Shown here: in pieces, positions 14,543 to 23,027 of the stretch | Position numbering within the stretch: the first letter of the stretch is position 1 | Layout: each line of letters starts with the position of its first letter | Assembly (NCBI GenBank): GCA_947491175.1 | Contig: CANLIF010000002.1 | Span: 1 to 33,494, forward strand | DNA: 33,494 bases | From: Actinomycetota bacterium | GTDB taxonomy: Bacteria; Actinomycetota; Actinomycetes; S36-B12; UBA5976 | Direction: 5' to 3' | Notes under the pieces: model-generated | Told to the model about the DNA's origin: nothing | Databases searched by the model: none | The model's input: only the letters and a program-made list of their open reading frames with translations | Made by a program: the position numbers and the translations under genes

Positions 14543-15759
14543 GTAACTTGATCGACTACAAACTTGCTGATGTTGGCGAAGGTATTGCTGAAGCTGAAGT
14601 AATTGAATGGTTAGTTGCAGTCGGTGACACCGTAAAAGAAGATCAGCCGGTAGTCGTTGTTGAGACTGATAAATCTCAAATTGAAATCCCAGCGCCAGTA
14701 ACTGGAATTGTGAAATCACTTGGTGCAAAAGTTGGCGATGTTTTAGCTGTTGGTTCTAACTTGATGCAGATTGAAGCAACTGGAAAAGTTTCAAATGACA
14801 TTGCCTCACATATCGCGGAGCCGGTAACCGAGGTTAAACAATCTTCCGCGCAGACTGCAACACCCGCTCGTGCGACAAACATGCGACCACTGGCCAGTCC
14901 AAGCACTCGTAAACTTGCAGATTCACTCGGTGTCTCATTAGAAGCGGTAACCGGCTCGGGTCCTAATGGCCGAATTACTGACGAAGACGTAACTAACGCA
15001 AAGTCAGATTCCAATGCAGCAACCGTTTCGCAAGACTCCAGCCCAACAATTTCACAGGCTGATGGTGACGGCATAACCCTGATTCAATTGCGCGGGTTAC
15101 GGCGACAAATTGCATCGAGTATGTCTGAGGCGCTTCGGATTCCGCACATCACTGAGTTCAAAGAAATAGATGCCACAGCACTTATGGCTTTGCGCAGCGA
15201 ATTGGCTCCAGAATTTGAAAAAGCAGGAATCAAGTTTTCGGTTACACCCCTTTTGATGCGGGCATGTGTAATCGCACTGCAGAATTACCCATCATTCAAT
15301 GCTCGCTTTGATGCCGAGATGTCTGAAATTCGTCAGTACGACGACATCAACTTAGGTTTTGCAACCGCAACTGATGACGGTTTGATAGTTCCAGTTATGC
15401 GCAAAGCAAACAACTTCACAGTTTCAATGCTGGCAAAGCAAACTGAAGAGCTTGCCGAACTAGCCAAGACCAGGAAAGCCACACCTGACCAACTTGGCGG
15501 TGGCACCTTCACGGTTACTAATTTTGGTTCATTTGGAACTTGGTTAGGAACTCCAATTATTCGGCCACCTGAGGTCGCAATTGCTGGCTTTGGCCGAATC
15601 GCGGAAAAAGTTATTCCAGTTGACGGCATGCCAGCAGTTCGCATGGTGTTGCCAATTGTGGTTGCAGCCGATCATCGCGTTAATGATGGCGCGCACCTAG
15701 GCGCTTTCGTTAGTGACATCGCAAAACTTTTGCTTAACCCAGATTCTTTAGTGAAGTAG
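14539..15759 (+). CDS. bkdC: Dihydrolipoyl acyltransferase (E2) of the oxoacid dehydrogenase complex
   Basis: 406 residues in the standard order: one lipoyl domain (1-80, lipoylated Lys45 in ETDKSQIEIP), a linker, a peripheral-subunit binding domain (about 116-152, with ASPSTRKLADSLGVSL and GRITDEDV) and the acyltransferase domain (about 175-406) ending with the catalytic DHRVNDG (His379, Asp383). A single lipoyl domain fits BCKDH E2, whereas actinobacterial PDH-type E2 often has two or three. Start overlaps E1 beta stop (ATGA). Ends 10 bases before the E3 start. It forms the core that carries the acyl group from E1 to CoA. Confidence 0.9.
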   Translation: MSNLIDYKLADVGEGIAEAEVIEWLVAVGDTVKEDQPVVVVETDKSQIEIPAPVTGIVKSLGAKVGDVLAVGSNLMQIEATGKVSNDIASHIAEPVTEVKQSSAQTATPARATNMRPLASPSTRKLADSLGVSLEAVTGSGPNGRITDEDVTNAKSDSNAATVSQDSSPTISQADGDGITLIQLRGLRRQIASSMSEALRIPHITEFKEIDATALMALRSELAPEFEKAGIKFSVTPLLMRACVIALQNYPSFNARFDAEMSEIRQYDDINLGFATATDDGLIVPVMRKANNFTVSMLAKQTEELAELAKTRKATPDQLGGGTFTVTNFGSFGTWLGTPIIRPPEVAIAGFGRIAEKVIPVDGMPAVRMVLPIVVAADHRVNDGAHLGAFVSDIAKLLLNPDSLVK

Positions 15760-15769
15760 GGCAGGACTA

Positions 15770-17197
15770 GTGGTTGTTGGAGAAATGCCATCCTCAGTTG
15801 ATTTGTTAGTCGTTGGAGGTGGACCTGGTGGTTACGTAGCTGCAATTGCGGCCGCTCAACTTGGTCGTCAAGTGGTTTTGGTTGATACTCAAGGCGAAGC
15901 TGGACTTGGTGGCGTGTGCGTAAACGTTGGTTGTATCCCGTCCAAGGCACTTATTGGACTGGCCCACGCAACTCATGACATTTCTGGTTGGGGTAAGCGA
16001 GGTTTAAAAGTAACAGGTGAACCAACGGTTGACATGAAGGAATTCCAAACTTGGAAAACTGAAGTAATCAGCGGTTTGAATAGCGGAGTTCGCCAACTTC
16101 TTAAAACTGCAGGCGTTGAAGTCCGCCAAGGATTCTTTCGGTTTACTCGCAAAGATCAAGGAGTACTTGAATATGGTGAAGCCCCACCCACACATATTCA
16201 ATTCAAGAATTGCATCATCGCAACTGGCTCCCGACCAACAGTTATCCCAGGACTACCGCGCGATGGCAAACGCATCCTAGATTCCTCAGATGTACTAGCC
16301 CTAGATGTCTTGCCAAAATCAATCGCAGTTGTTGGCGGCGGATACATCGGTGTTGAACTTGGAACTGCGCTGGCTCAATTAGGTTCTAAAGTAACGATGA
16401 TCGAAGCCGCTGAAAGATTGCTGCCAGCCTTGCCATCAACATTGGTTGCACCCGTTGCTCGTCGTCTCGGCGAACTTGGTGTCGACATTCGAGTGAATAC
16501 CAAGGTTGTCAGCGACAATGGAAAATTACTTACTGTTACATGTGATGGCACCGAGGTTGCAATTGACGTCGAGTATGTTGTCATCGCAATTGGTCGTACT
16601 CCAAATACCGATGATATTGGGTTAGAAGTTCTCGGCATCACACCAAATGCTCGCGGGATTATTGAAGTTGGCTCGGATTTGTTAGTAACGCCAAAGATTG
16701 CAGCGATCGGAGACATAACTCCAGGACCTGCGCTTGCCCACAAAGCTAGCGCCGAAGCTCACGTTGCGGCTGAAGTTTTATCCGGACACGATGCCAAGTT
16801 TGATCCCACTGCTATTCCAGCCGTTGTGTTCAGCGATCCAGAAATTGCGATGACTGGACTCACAGTTGAAGAAGCCAAAGCTGCTGGATACGAAGCGTTA
16901 GCTGCCATGTTCCCAATGGCTGCATCTGGCCGGGCTTACACACTTGGCGAAAAAGCTGGCTTTACGCAATTAGTTCACACCCCAGAAGGCGTAGTGCTTG
17001 GTGCCCAAATTGTCGGACCTCATGCCTCTGAATACATAGCGGAAGTTACATTGGCGATCGAAATGGGCGCAAATCTGCAAGACTTAGCAGACACGATTCA
17101 CCCGCATCCTTCAATGAGTGAAACCTTGCCAGAGGCCGCTCGAGTAGGTTTGGGATTTCCGATACATGTTTCACCAAAACGCCAACGTAACACCTAA
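15770..17197 (+). CDS. lpdA: Dihydrolipoyl dehydrogenase (E3)
   Basis: 475 residues from a GTG at 15770; an ATG at 15785 is an alternative and loses five residues. FAD motif VVGGGPGGYVAA, redox disulfide C50-x4-C55 (GGVCVNVGCIPSKAL), NAD motif VGGGYIGVELG, second FAD contact IGDITPGPALAHKA, and the C-terminal HPHPSMSE that carries the catalytic His/Glu pair. It reoxidizes dihydrolipoamide on E2 with NAD+. Last gene of the oxoacid dehydrogenase operon. The stop is 21 bases before the HisD-like gene, which may therefore be co-transcribed. Confidence 0.92.
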   Translation: MVVGEMPSSVDLLVVGGGPGGYVAAIAAAQLGRQVVLVDTQGEAGLGGVCVNVGCIPSKALIGLAHATHDISGWGKRGLKVTGEPTVDMKEFQTWKTEVISGLNSGVRQLLKTAGVEVRQGFFRFTRKDQGVLEYGEAPPTHIQFKNCIIATGSRPTVIPGLPRDGKRILDSSDVLALDVLPKSIAVVGGGYIGVELGTALAQLGSKVTMIEAAERLLPALPSTLVAPVARRLGELGVDIRVNTKVVSDNGKLLTVTCDGTEVAIDVEYVVIAIGRTPNTDDIGLEVLGITPNARGIIEVGSDLLVTPKIAAIGDITPGPALAHKASAEAHVAAEVLSGHDAKFDPTAIPAVVFSDPEIAMTGLTVEEAKAAGYEALAAMFPMAASGRAYTLGEKAGFTQLVHTPEGVVLGAQIVGPHASEYIAEVTLAIEMGANLQDLADTIHPHPSMSETLPEAARVGLGFPIHVSPKRQRNT

Positions 17198-17218
17198 GAA
17201 GGGAAGTAAATTTCAACC

Positions 17219-18541
17219 ATGCGTATTACAGAAGCCGATAAAAAGTTCCTAAAGGCCGACATTGAAGTGCTTAAGGCACCAGAACTCGATTCGCCTCCAG
17301 CCCAGCGATTGCCAGAAGTTATCGAAACTGTTTCAAGGATGCTTTCCGATATCGAAAAGAACGGTGTTGACGCGGTTAAGAAATATGCCCGCGACCTTGA
17401 TAAGTGGGATAAAGACTTTGAACTAAGCGCGGCTGATCTTGCAAAAACTGGTGACAAACTTTCCCCAGAACTTCGTAAGGCCCTTGAAATTGGCTCCGAG
17501 CGCACCAAGATGTTTGCAGTTGAAACTCGTAAGCACTTAGTTGATTTCGAACTAGAAACCACACCTGGTGTTGTCTTAGGCCAGAAGTACATTCCAATCG
17601 AACGCGTTGGTGCTTACTTGCCTGCAGGTAACTTCCCAATTCTTTCCTCGGCATTCATGACTGTTGGCGTATCCAAAGTCGCTGGCGTGCCAATGACCAT
17701 GGCTTGCACTCCACCAATGTCTGACGCTGGTGGCAATGATGCAGTTTTGTATTCGGCTTATCTTTCTGGCGTAGATCGCACTTTCATTCTTGGTGGCGTG
17801 CAGGCGCTTGCTGCTATGACTTTTGGTCTACTTGGTGAAAAGCCAGTCGACATTCTTGTCGGTGCGGGAAATGCTTACGTTGCTGAAGCCAAGCGTCAGC
17901 TATTTGGTCGCGTTGGTATCGACCTTCTTGCCGGTCCGTCCGAAGTCGCGGTAATTGCAGATGACACTGCGGATGCTCGCATGGTTGCTTGCGATCTTTT
18001 GGGTCAGGCTGAACACGGAATGCAATCACCGGCTTCCCTTGTTACGACCTCGCGCGAACTTGGTATGGCGGTTATTCAAGAAGTAAAGCGTCAGTTAGCA
18101 GAACTTTCAACGGAATACATTGCCGGCCCAGCTTGGCGTGACTATGGCACGGTTTACTTAGTCAAAACTCCAGATGATGCCATCGAAGTTATGGACACCT
18201 TGGCACCTGAGCACTTAGAAATCTTGACTGGTGACAATGACTATTACCTAAAGCATCTAAAGAACTATGGCTCATTGTTCATTGGGGAATGGTCCACAGT
18301 TTCTTACGCTGACAAGGGAACAACTGGCACAAACCACGTTCTTCCAACTGGTGGCGGCGCTAAGTACACATCAGGTCTGTCAGTCGGTCGCTTCTTGAAG
18401 CCAGTGACCTACCAAACCTCAACTCGCGAATCCACGATGCAAGTTGCTCCGCATAACTCAGCAATCGCAGGGTTCGAAGGTATGTCAGCCCACAAGGCAA
18501 CTGCGGATCTTCGGATTGAATTGTTAAACGCCGGAAAGTAA
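17219..18541 (+). CDS. HisD-family dehydrogenase, possibly HpsN-like rather than histidinol dehydrogenase
   Basis: 440 residues with the whole HisD fold: zinc ligands Q263 and H266 (QAEH), D365 and H425, the catalytic pair E331-H332 (PEHLEI), E420, and TNHVLPT. Segments such as GPAWRDYGTVYLV, NYGSLFIGE and SPASLVTTSRE, and the absence of other his genes nearby, point to the HisD paralogs that include (R)-sulfopropanediol 3-dehydrogenase (HpsN) instead of histidine biosynthesis; this is family memory. Between D365 and the following H373 there is one residue more than in E. coli HisD (eight steps instead of seven). It likely oxidizes a primary alcohol twice to a carboxylate with NAD+. It follows the BCKDH operon by 21 bases, with GAAGGGAAG upstream, and ends at a strong terminator. 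Confidence 0.85.
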   Translation: MRITEADKKFLKADIEVLKAPELDSPPAQRLPEVIETVSRMLSDIEKNGVDAVKKYARDLDKWDKDFELSAADLAKTGDKLSPELRKALEIGSERTKMFAVETRKHLVDFELETTPGVVLGQKYIPIERVGAYLPAGNFPILSSAFMTVGVSKVAGVPMTMACTPPMSDAGGNDAVLYSAYLSGVDRTFILGGVQALAAMTFGLLGEKPVDILVGAGNAYVAEAKRQLFGRVGIDLLAGPSEVAVIADDTADARMVACDLLGQAEHGMQSPASLVTTSRELGMAVIQEVKRQLAELSTEYIAGPAWRDYGTVYLVKTPDDAIEVMDTLAPEHLEILTGDNDYYLKHLKNYGSLFIGEWSTVSYADKGTTGTNHVLPTGGGAKYTSGLSVGRFLKPVTYQTSTRESTMQVAPHNSAIAGFEGMSAHKATADLRIELLNAGK

Positions 18542-18549
18542 ATCTAAAA

Positions 18550-18585
18550 CTAAAGCCCGCTCTAACTAGAGCGGGCTTTAGTTTT
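18550..18585 (+). terminator. Intrinsic terminator, likely bidirectional
   Basis: Arms 18550-18563 and 18568-18581 (14 bp, perfect, core AGCCCGCTCT) enclose loop AACT and are followed by TTTT on the plus strand; on the minus strand the mirror side gives GTTTTAG. It lies between the convergent HisD-like and kup genes and can end both. Confidence 0.92.
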
Positions 18586-18591
18586 GCATTT

Positions 18592-20481
18592 CTATAAATC
18601 GATTCGAGTTCCGATTGTGATTACTCGATCGTAAGGTAAGCCATAGAATTCGGTTGGGGCCACAGAGTTACGATGCAATATTTCAAACAGCGCTTCAGTT
18701 CGGCGTCCTAGTGAACCAGTGTTAGACGCCAAGAAGTGTCGTTCAGAGAGATAGTAAGTTGCTACTTTTTCTCTCTCACCAAGAACTTCACGCTCAAGTA
18801 CTAACGGAATATTGATACTTTCCATGTATCCGGCGTAAATAGTTACTCGACATAAGCGATCTGAAATGTGATCACATAACACTGGAGTAGTACTAATTGG
18901 CTGGGTGTCTGACTTAACAGTGACGATAATTACTTCATCAGGTAAGGAATGCATAACCGTTACGTGCGAAATTATTGCAGCCGGAACCATTTCTGCAGGT
19001 GAAGCTAAGAAGATCGCAACACCTGGAACACTTGCAATCTCGCCAGTTTCTAAACCTTGATAAATGTCTTGCCAAGTGCGGGTTGATTCGCGCATTTTTT
19101 TGTTTAACGCTCGGTTGCCTGCACGCCAAACGCTCATAACCGCAAACACCACGCCACCTAGGACGATTGGGACCCAGCCACCATCGAAAACATGGCCAGC
19201 AGTTCCGATTAGGAAACTTAAGTCAACAATCATGAAGGTGACAGTTAGTGGCAAGACTTTAGCAAGCGACCATTCCCAAACTTGGCGAGCCACAATATGG
19301 AAAGCAAAAGTGGTGATTGCCATCGTGCCTGCGATTGCGAGCACGTAAGCGCTGGCTAATGCTGAGGAAGACTTGAATCCAATTACCAGAGCAATACTTG
19401 ATAGGCCCACCAGCCAGTTCACAACTGGAACATAAATCTGTCCTTCATGTGCCGCACTAGTGTGACGAATCGTTAAGCGTGGAAAGAGTCCAAGCTGAAC
19501 GGCCTGACGAGAAAGCGAAAAGACCCCAGTAATGAGGGCCTGGCTTGCGATGACCGTGGCAAGGGTTGCGGAAACAATCAAAACCACAAGCACTGTTTGA
19601 TTCGGTGCTAGGCCAAAGAATGGATTAGCAGCAGCCTCAGGATTGGTGGAAACCAAGGCAGCCTGTCCCAGGTAGCAAAGCACTAGGGCTGGGCCAACTA
19701 GAAACATCCAGGCCCATCGAATTGGATTTACCCCGAAGTGCCCCATGTCGGCGTACAGTGCTTCAGCTCCAGTGACACACAAAATAACAGAAGCTAAAAT
19801 TGCAAAAGTTTTAAACCCGTTGTCTCCGATATATTCAATTGCATAAACAGGTGACAGGGCTTTGATAACAGATGGTTCGGCAAGAAATCTATAAATACCA
19901 AGGCCGGCAATCAGTCCAAACCACCACAACATAACCGGACCAAAGATGGTGCCAATCGCGTGAGTTCCCCGGGACTGAACGAGAAAGAGCGCGGCAAGAA
20001 TTATCACGGTCAGTGGAACTGCAACTTTTTCCAAGTCTTGATTTAGTAAAGCTAAACCTTCGGTTGCGGACAATACCGAAATTGCAGGAGTCAATACCCC
20101 ATCACCAAAAAGGAGCGCCGTTCCTACCAGAATCAAAATCAACGCGGCATTATGTTTAGTGGTTTTTGGCCCACGAATTTTGCGAGGCATTAATGAAAGT
20201 AGCGCAAGAATTCCGCCTTCGCCCTTGTTGTCTGCTCGCATTACAAAGCTCAAGTATTTTACGGAAACAACGAGTGTAAGAGTCCAGAAGAATAGTGAAA
20301 CCACGCCATATATGTCATCAACTGCAGCGCCAGATCTATGCAGCGTTTCTTTCAACGCATAAATCGGACTGGTTCCAATGTCACCAAAAACAACACCAGT
20401 TGCACCCAAGATAAGACTGGCATTGCCCGCCAGGTGCGACTTGTTACGACTTGATTCCGAAGTGCCACTTGGCTTAGACAT
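18592..20481 (-). CDS. kup: Kup potassium uptake permease
   Basis: 629 residues, close to E. coli Kup (622). The signature GATGVVFGDIGTSPIYALKE is at 27-46, followed by about twelve membrane helices and a soluble C-terminal part beginning around 500. Other family landmarks: VKYLSFVMRADNKGEGGILAL, LLFGDGVLTPAISVLSATEG and ADMGHFG. Kup imports K+ with protons, mostly at low external K+ or low pH. The ATG at 20481 has only a weak AAAGAA upstream. The gene is monocistronic, facing the HisD-like gene across a terminator and trailing the beta-lactamase-like gene on the same strand with a 75-base gap that contains a promoter. Confidence 0.95.
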   Translation of the reverse strand: MSKPSGTSESSRNKSHLAGNASLILGATGVVFGDIGTSPIYALKETLHRSGAAVDDIYGVVSLFFWTLTLVVSVKYLSFVMRADNKGEGGILALLSLMPRKIRGPKTTKHNAALILILVGTALLFGDGVLTPAISVLSATEGLALLNQDLEKVAVPLTVIILAALFLVQSRGTHAIGTIFGPVMLWWFGLIAGLGIYRFLAEPSVIKALSPVYAIEYIGDNGFKTFAILASVILCVTGAEALYADMGHFGVNPIRWAWMFLVGPALVLCYLGQAALVSTNPEAAANPFFGLAPNQTVLVVLIVSATLATVIASQALITGVFSLSRQAVQLGLFPRLTIRHTSAAHEGQIYVPVVNWLVGLSSIALVIGFKSSSALASAYVLAIAGTMAITTFAFHIVARQVWEWSLAKVLPLTVTFMIVDLSFLIGTAGHVFDGGWVPIVLGGVVFAVMSVWRAGNRALNKKMRESTRTWQDIYQGLETGEIASVPGVAIFLASPAEMVPAAIISHVTVMHSLPDEVIIVTVKSDTQPISTTPVLCDHISDRLCRVTIYAGYMESINIPLVLEREVLGEREKVATYYLSERHFLASNTGSLGRRTEALFEILHRNSVAPTEFYGLPYDRVITIGTRIDL

Positions 20482-20524
20482 CTAAGTTCTTTCGATAGCA
20501 GTCAGCAGTGCGAGTAGCACCCTA

Positions 20525-20553
20525 TTTATCTTAGACACTCATTTTGCATGCAA
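20525..20553 (-). promoter_or_regulatory. Possible sigma-70 promoter of kup
   Basis: On the minus strand TTGCAT (20553-20548), a 17-base spacer and GATAAA (20530-20525) lie about 45 bases before the kup ATG. The -35 box is part of a TTGCATGCAA palindrome. No riboswitch-sized leader exists here. Confidence 0.35.
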
Positions 20554-20556
20554 CTA

Positions 20557-21984
20557 TCACTGTGATGCTTTCGCCACCTTTAATGTTTGAATCTTTGGTG
20601 GAGTTGTGGGACTCATCAAGATTTCAACCTCAATAAGGTCAGAATCGCTAACTACTTGCCATTTAACATGAGCCGGTGTTGTGGTCGTCAGACTTCCCGG
20701 CACTCGCGAAACCGTGGTCCCGCTTATTCCAACTGCCAAAATCGCTGACATTCGCTCATTTCGTGGCTGATCCAAATCCATATTCACGGCAAACCAATCA
20801 TCAGCCAATTGGTTATCCCAATTTTCGAGGAGATGCTCTGCAACCTTCATGGCGGAAGCTGTTTCAAACCACACATCTGATTCTGAATAAGTTTTTACTG
20901 GAGTATGGTCACGAACAATTATGGCTAATGCCTCTGATGCAGCTGGCATCATCGGTGCGTAGGTGCGATTTCCAAGAGCGACAATTCCCCAACCAGATTG
21001 CGGATGCCAACGCATGTGAGAACCAAAACCCGGGTAGCCACCACTGTGTGAAACAAACCTGCCAAGCAAGGAATCATCGTCGACCATCAAGCCAAATCCA
21101 TAAGAAGTAGTCACAGACTTAATTTGATCGGTATGGGGATCAGTGAAAGCTGCAGTGCGAGCGTGACGTTGTGGTTCTTGCATCTCGCGGCGACTCCACC
21201 TTTGAAGCGGATGAATGGAAGTTTCATCCCAAGCAGATTGAAACCCAGCTACCCATTTGGCCAAGTCAGCAACATTGCTGAGTAACCCACCCATGGCACT
21301 GAATGCACCCGGGATTGTTAATGGCTCAGGCACAAATCCAGCGGCGAACTCGGCATAGCCTTGGACAAAGTTTTCAGGCGAAACTTTAACTTGGTGGAAA
21401 GTAGATTTAGTCATTGCTAGTGGCTTATGAATTTCCGTTGCCACAAAATCCAAGTAATCCATTCCACTAGTTACCGAAATGATTCTGCCAAGTAGCGCAT
21501 AACCTAAATTCGAATATTCAAATCCCATTCGAGGAACTCGGGTAAACCGCAGGCCTTGACTAACTAAGTCATCAAAACTTTCAATTTCTAAACTTTCCTG
21601 TCGATCACCCCAGGGATCATCCGTTGGAAATCCAGCGTTCATAGTCAATAAATCCCGAATCGTAATTACGTGACCAAAATCAGGGATTCCAATGCTGTCG
21701 GTCCATGGCAAGTACATGGTGATGTCATCATCGAGGCGGAGTTTGCCAGCATCGCGAAGTAACAGGATTCCGGTAGCAGTAAAACTCTTTGTCATGGAGG
21801 CAATTCGAAACACGCTGGTGCTGTCAGGACAGTTATTTGAATCCAAAATTGTTTGGCCAAAACCTTGAGAATGAACGAGTTGGCCATCTTTGATGAGTCC
21901 GTACGCAACACCAGGAATCTTTTTCTCCTCATGGTGTTTTAAGAAATGTTGATCCAGCAAGTCAAAGATGTTGTTGTAATCCAT
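20557..21984 (-). CDS. Serine hydrolase, class C beta-lactamase/esterase family
   Basis: 475 residues from the ATG at 21984. A longer frame (to 22062) adds 26 basic residues without family similarity and no clear ribosome site supports either start. Three catalytic motifs are visible: S-M-T-K (Ser63, Lys66), Y-S-N in FEYSNLGYALLG, and H-S-G in VSHSGGYPGFGSH (the KTG position). There is no obvious signal peptide, which suggests a cytoplasmic esterase or D-aminopeptidase-like enzyme rather than a secreted beta-lactamase. The last 100 residues form an extra Thr/Ser-rich domain. It is divergent from the MpaB-family gene; the 116-base gap holds the promoters. Confidence 0.85.
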   Translation of the reverse strand: MDYNNIFDLLDQHFLKHHEEKKIPGVAYGLIKDGQLVHSQGFGQTILDSNNCPDSTSVFRIASMTKSFTATGILLLRDAGKLRLDDDITMYLPWTDSIGIPDFGHVITIRDLLTMNAGFPTDDPWGDRQESLEIESFDDLVSQGLRFTRVPRMGFEYSNLGYALLGRIISVTSGMDYLDFVATEIHKPLAMTKSTFHQVKVSPENFVQGYAEFAAGFVPEPLTIPGAFSAMGGLLSNVADLAKWVAGFQSAWDETSIHPLQRWSRREMQEPQRHARTAAFTDPHTDQIKSVTTSYGFGLMVDDDSLLGRFVSHSGGYPGFGSHMRWHPQSGWGIVALGNRTYAPMMPAASEALAIIVRDHTPVKTYSESDVWFETASAMKVAEHLLENWDNQLADDWFAVNMDLDQPRNERMSAILAVGISGTTVSRVPGSLTTTTPAHVKWQVVSDSDLIEVEILMSPTTPPKIQTLKVAKASQ

Positions 21985-22100
21985 AAAGCCCAGTTTGCCA
22001 CTTTTACGTGCTGAGTTTGTTCTACTAAATCTCTCATTATGCAAATACCCGCCACTTCTCATAGATTTAAGAGCAGGAAGTATTCGTTAGGAGAAATCAA

Positions 22101-23027
22101 GTGGCGACAAACGCGTTACAAGAACGCTTTGGCACCAGATTTCGCCGCATCATCACAAACACCGAAGATGGCGTTCCACCATGGATGGAAGCCGTTGAGT
22201 CTGGGGAAACTCGAGGACTCTACCTGCCACAGGATGCGCCCTGGGTTGTTCACGGTGACGTTGCAACATTAATTGGTGGGATTCGCGCATTGCTGATGCA
22301 AGCTTTGCATCCTGGAACTCTTACTGGAGTTGAACAACATTCACGTTATGAACACGATCCACTAGGTCGACTGGCTGGAACCACTAAATGGTTAACTATT
22401 GCAACTTTCGGTTCGGCTGAAGCGATAGCGAATGAATCTGCTCGAGTCAATCGCATGCATGATCACGTCAAAGGTGAGTACGTAACCGGCCACGGCGAGA
22501 CGAAGTCATACCAGGCAGCTGATCCAGACCTTCTTGCCTGGGTTCATATTGCATTTACGGATTCATTTCTTACAACTCATGAACTTTATGGCGCCGAAGA
22601 GATTCCGGGTGGTCCAGATGAATACGTTTCCCAATGGTCCAAGTCGGTAGTTCCACTTGGATTAACTCATGCGCCGATGTCACGGGCTGAACTAAAGCGT
22701 GAGATCAAGCGCTACCGCGACGAAGGAGTTTTGGCCACAAGTGAAACCACGAAACGAGTTGTGGAATTTATCCGCAAACCACCACTGTCAAAGACTGCAT
22801 TGCTTGCCTATGATCGAATGTTTGATGGCGCCGTTGCATCTATTCCAGCAGAGTTTCAAGAGATGCTTGGGCTAAAAGGCAAGAGTCTAAAAATTGCTGG
22901 ACCGATCACTCGTGGAATCCTAACTTCACTTCGAATGGCCCTAGGTCCGGCCTCACCGATGGAAGAAGCAGCAATTGCCCGCTTAATTCGCATCGGTGAG
23001 TTACCGAAGGATTATGTGGCTAGTTAA
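22101..23027 (+). CDS. MpaB/DUF2236-family oxygenase
   Basis: 308 residues from a GTG at 22101 with a good TAGGAGAAA site upstream. The DUF2236 pattern is clear: R-x-I near the N-terminus, LIGGIRALLMQALHPGTLTGVEQHS, PLGRLAGTTKWLTIATFGS, RVNRMHDHVKGE, and DPDLLAWVHIAFTDSFL. Characterized relatives (rubber oxygenase Lcp, fungal MpaB) bind b-type heme through histidines, oxidatively cleaving C=C bonds, but most bacterial members are uncharacterized. No signal peptide is seen, unlike secreted Lcp. It converges on the anti-sigma gene with an 8-base overlap. Confidence 0.88.
   Translation: MATNALQERFGTRFRRIITNTEDGVPPWMEAVESGETRGLYLPQDAPWVVHGDVATLIGGIRALLMQALHPGTLTGVEQHSRYEHDPLGRLAGTTKWLTIATFGSAEAIANESARVNRMHDHVKGEYVTGHGETKSYQAADPDLLAWVHIAFTDSFLTTHELYGAEEIPGGPDEYVSQWSKSVVPLGLTHAPMSRAELKREIKRYRDEGVLATSETTKRVVEFIRKPPLSKTALLAYDRMFDGAVASIPAEFQEMLGLKGKSLKIAGPITRGILTSLRMALGPASPMEEAAIARLIRIGELPKDYVAS

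Noticed and set aside
18848..18855. Another CGACATAA, the -10-like block of the ECF motif
   Set aside because: It lies inside kup and has no TGAAAGA 13 bases upstream, so it is taken as chance.
20482..20556. A c-di-AMP or other riboswitch before kup
   Set aside because: Only 75 bases separate kup from the previous gene and no riboswitch-like fold or conserved core is visible.
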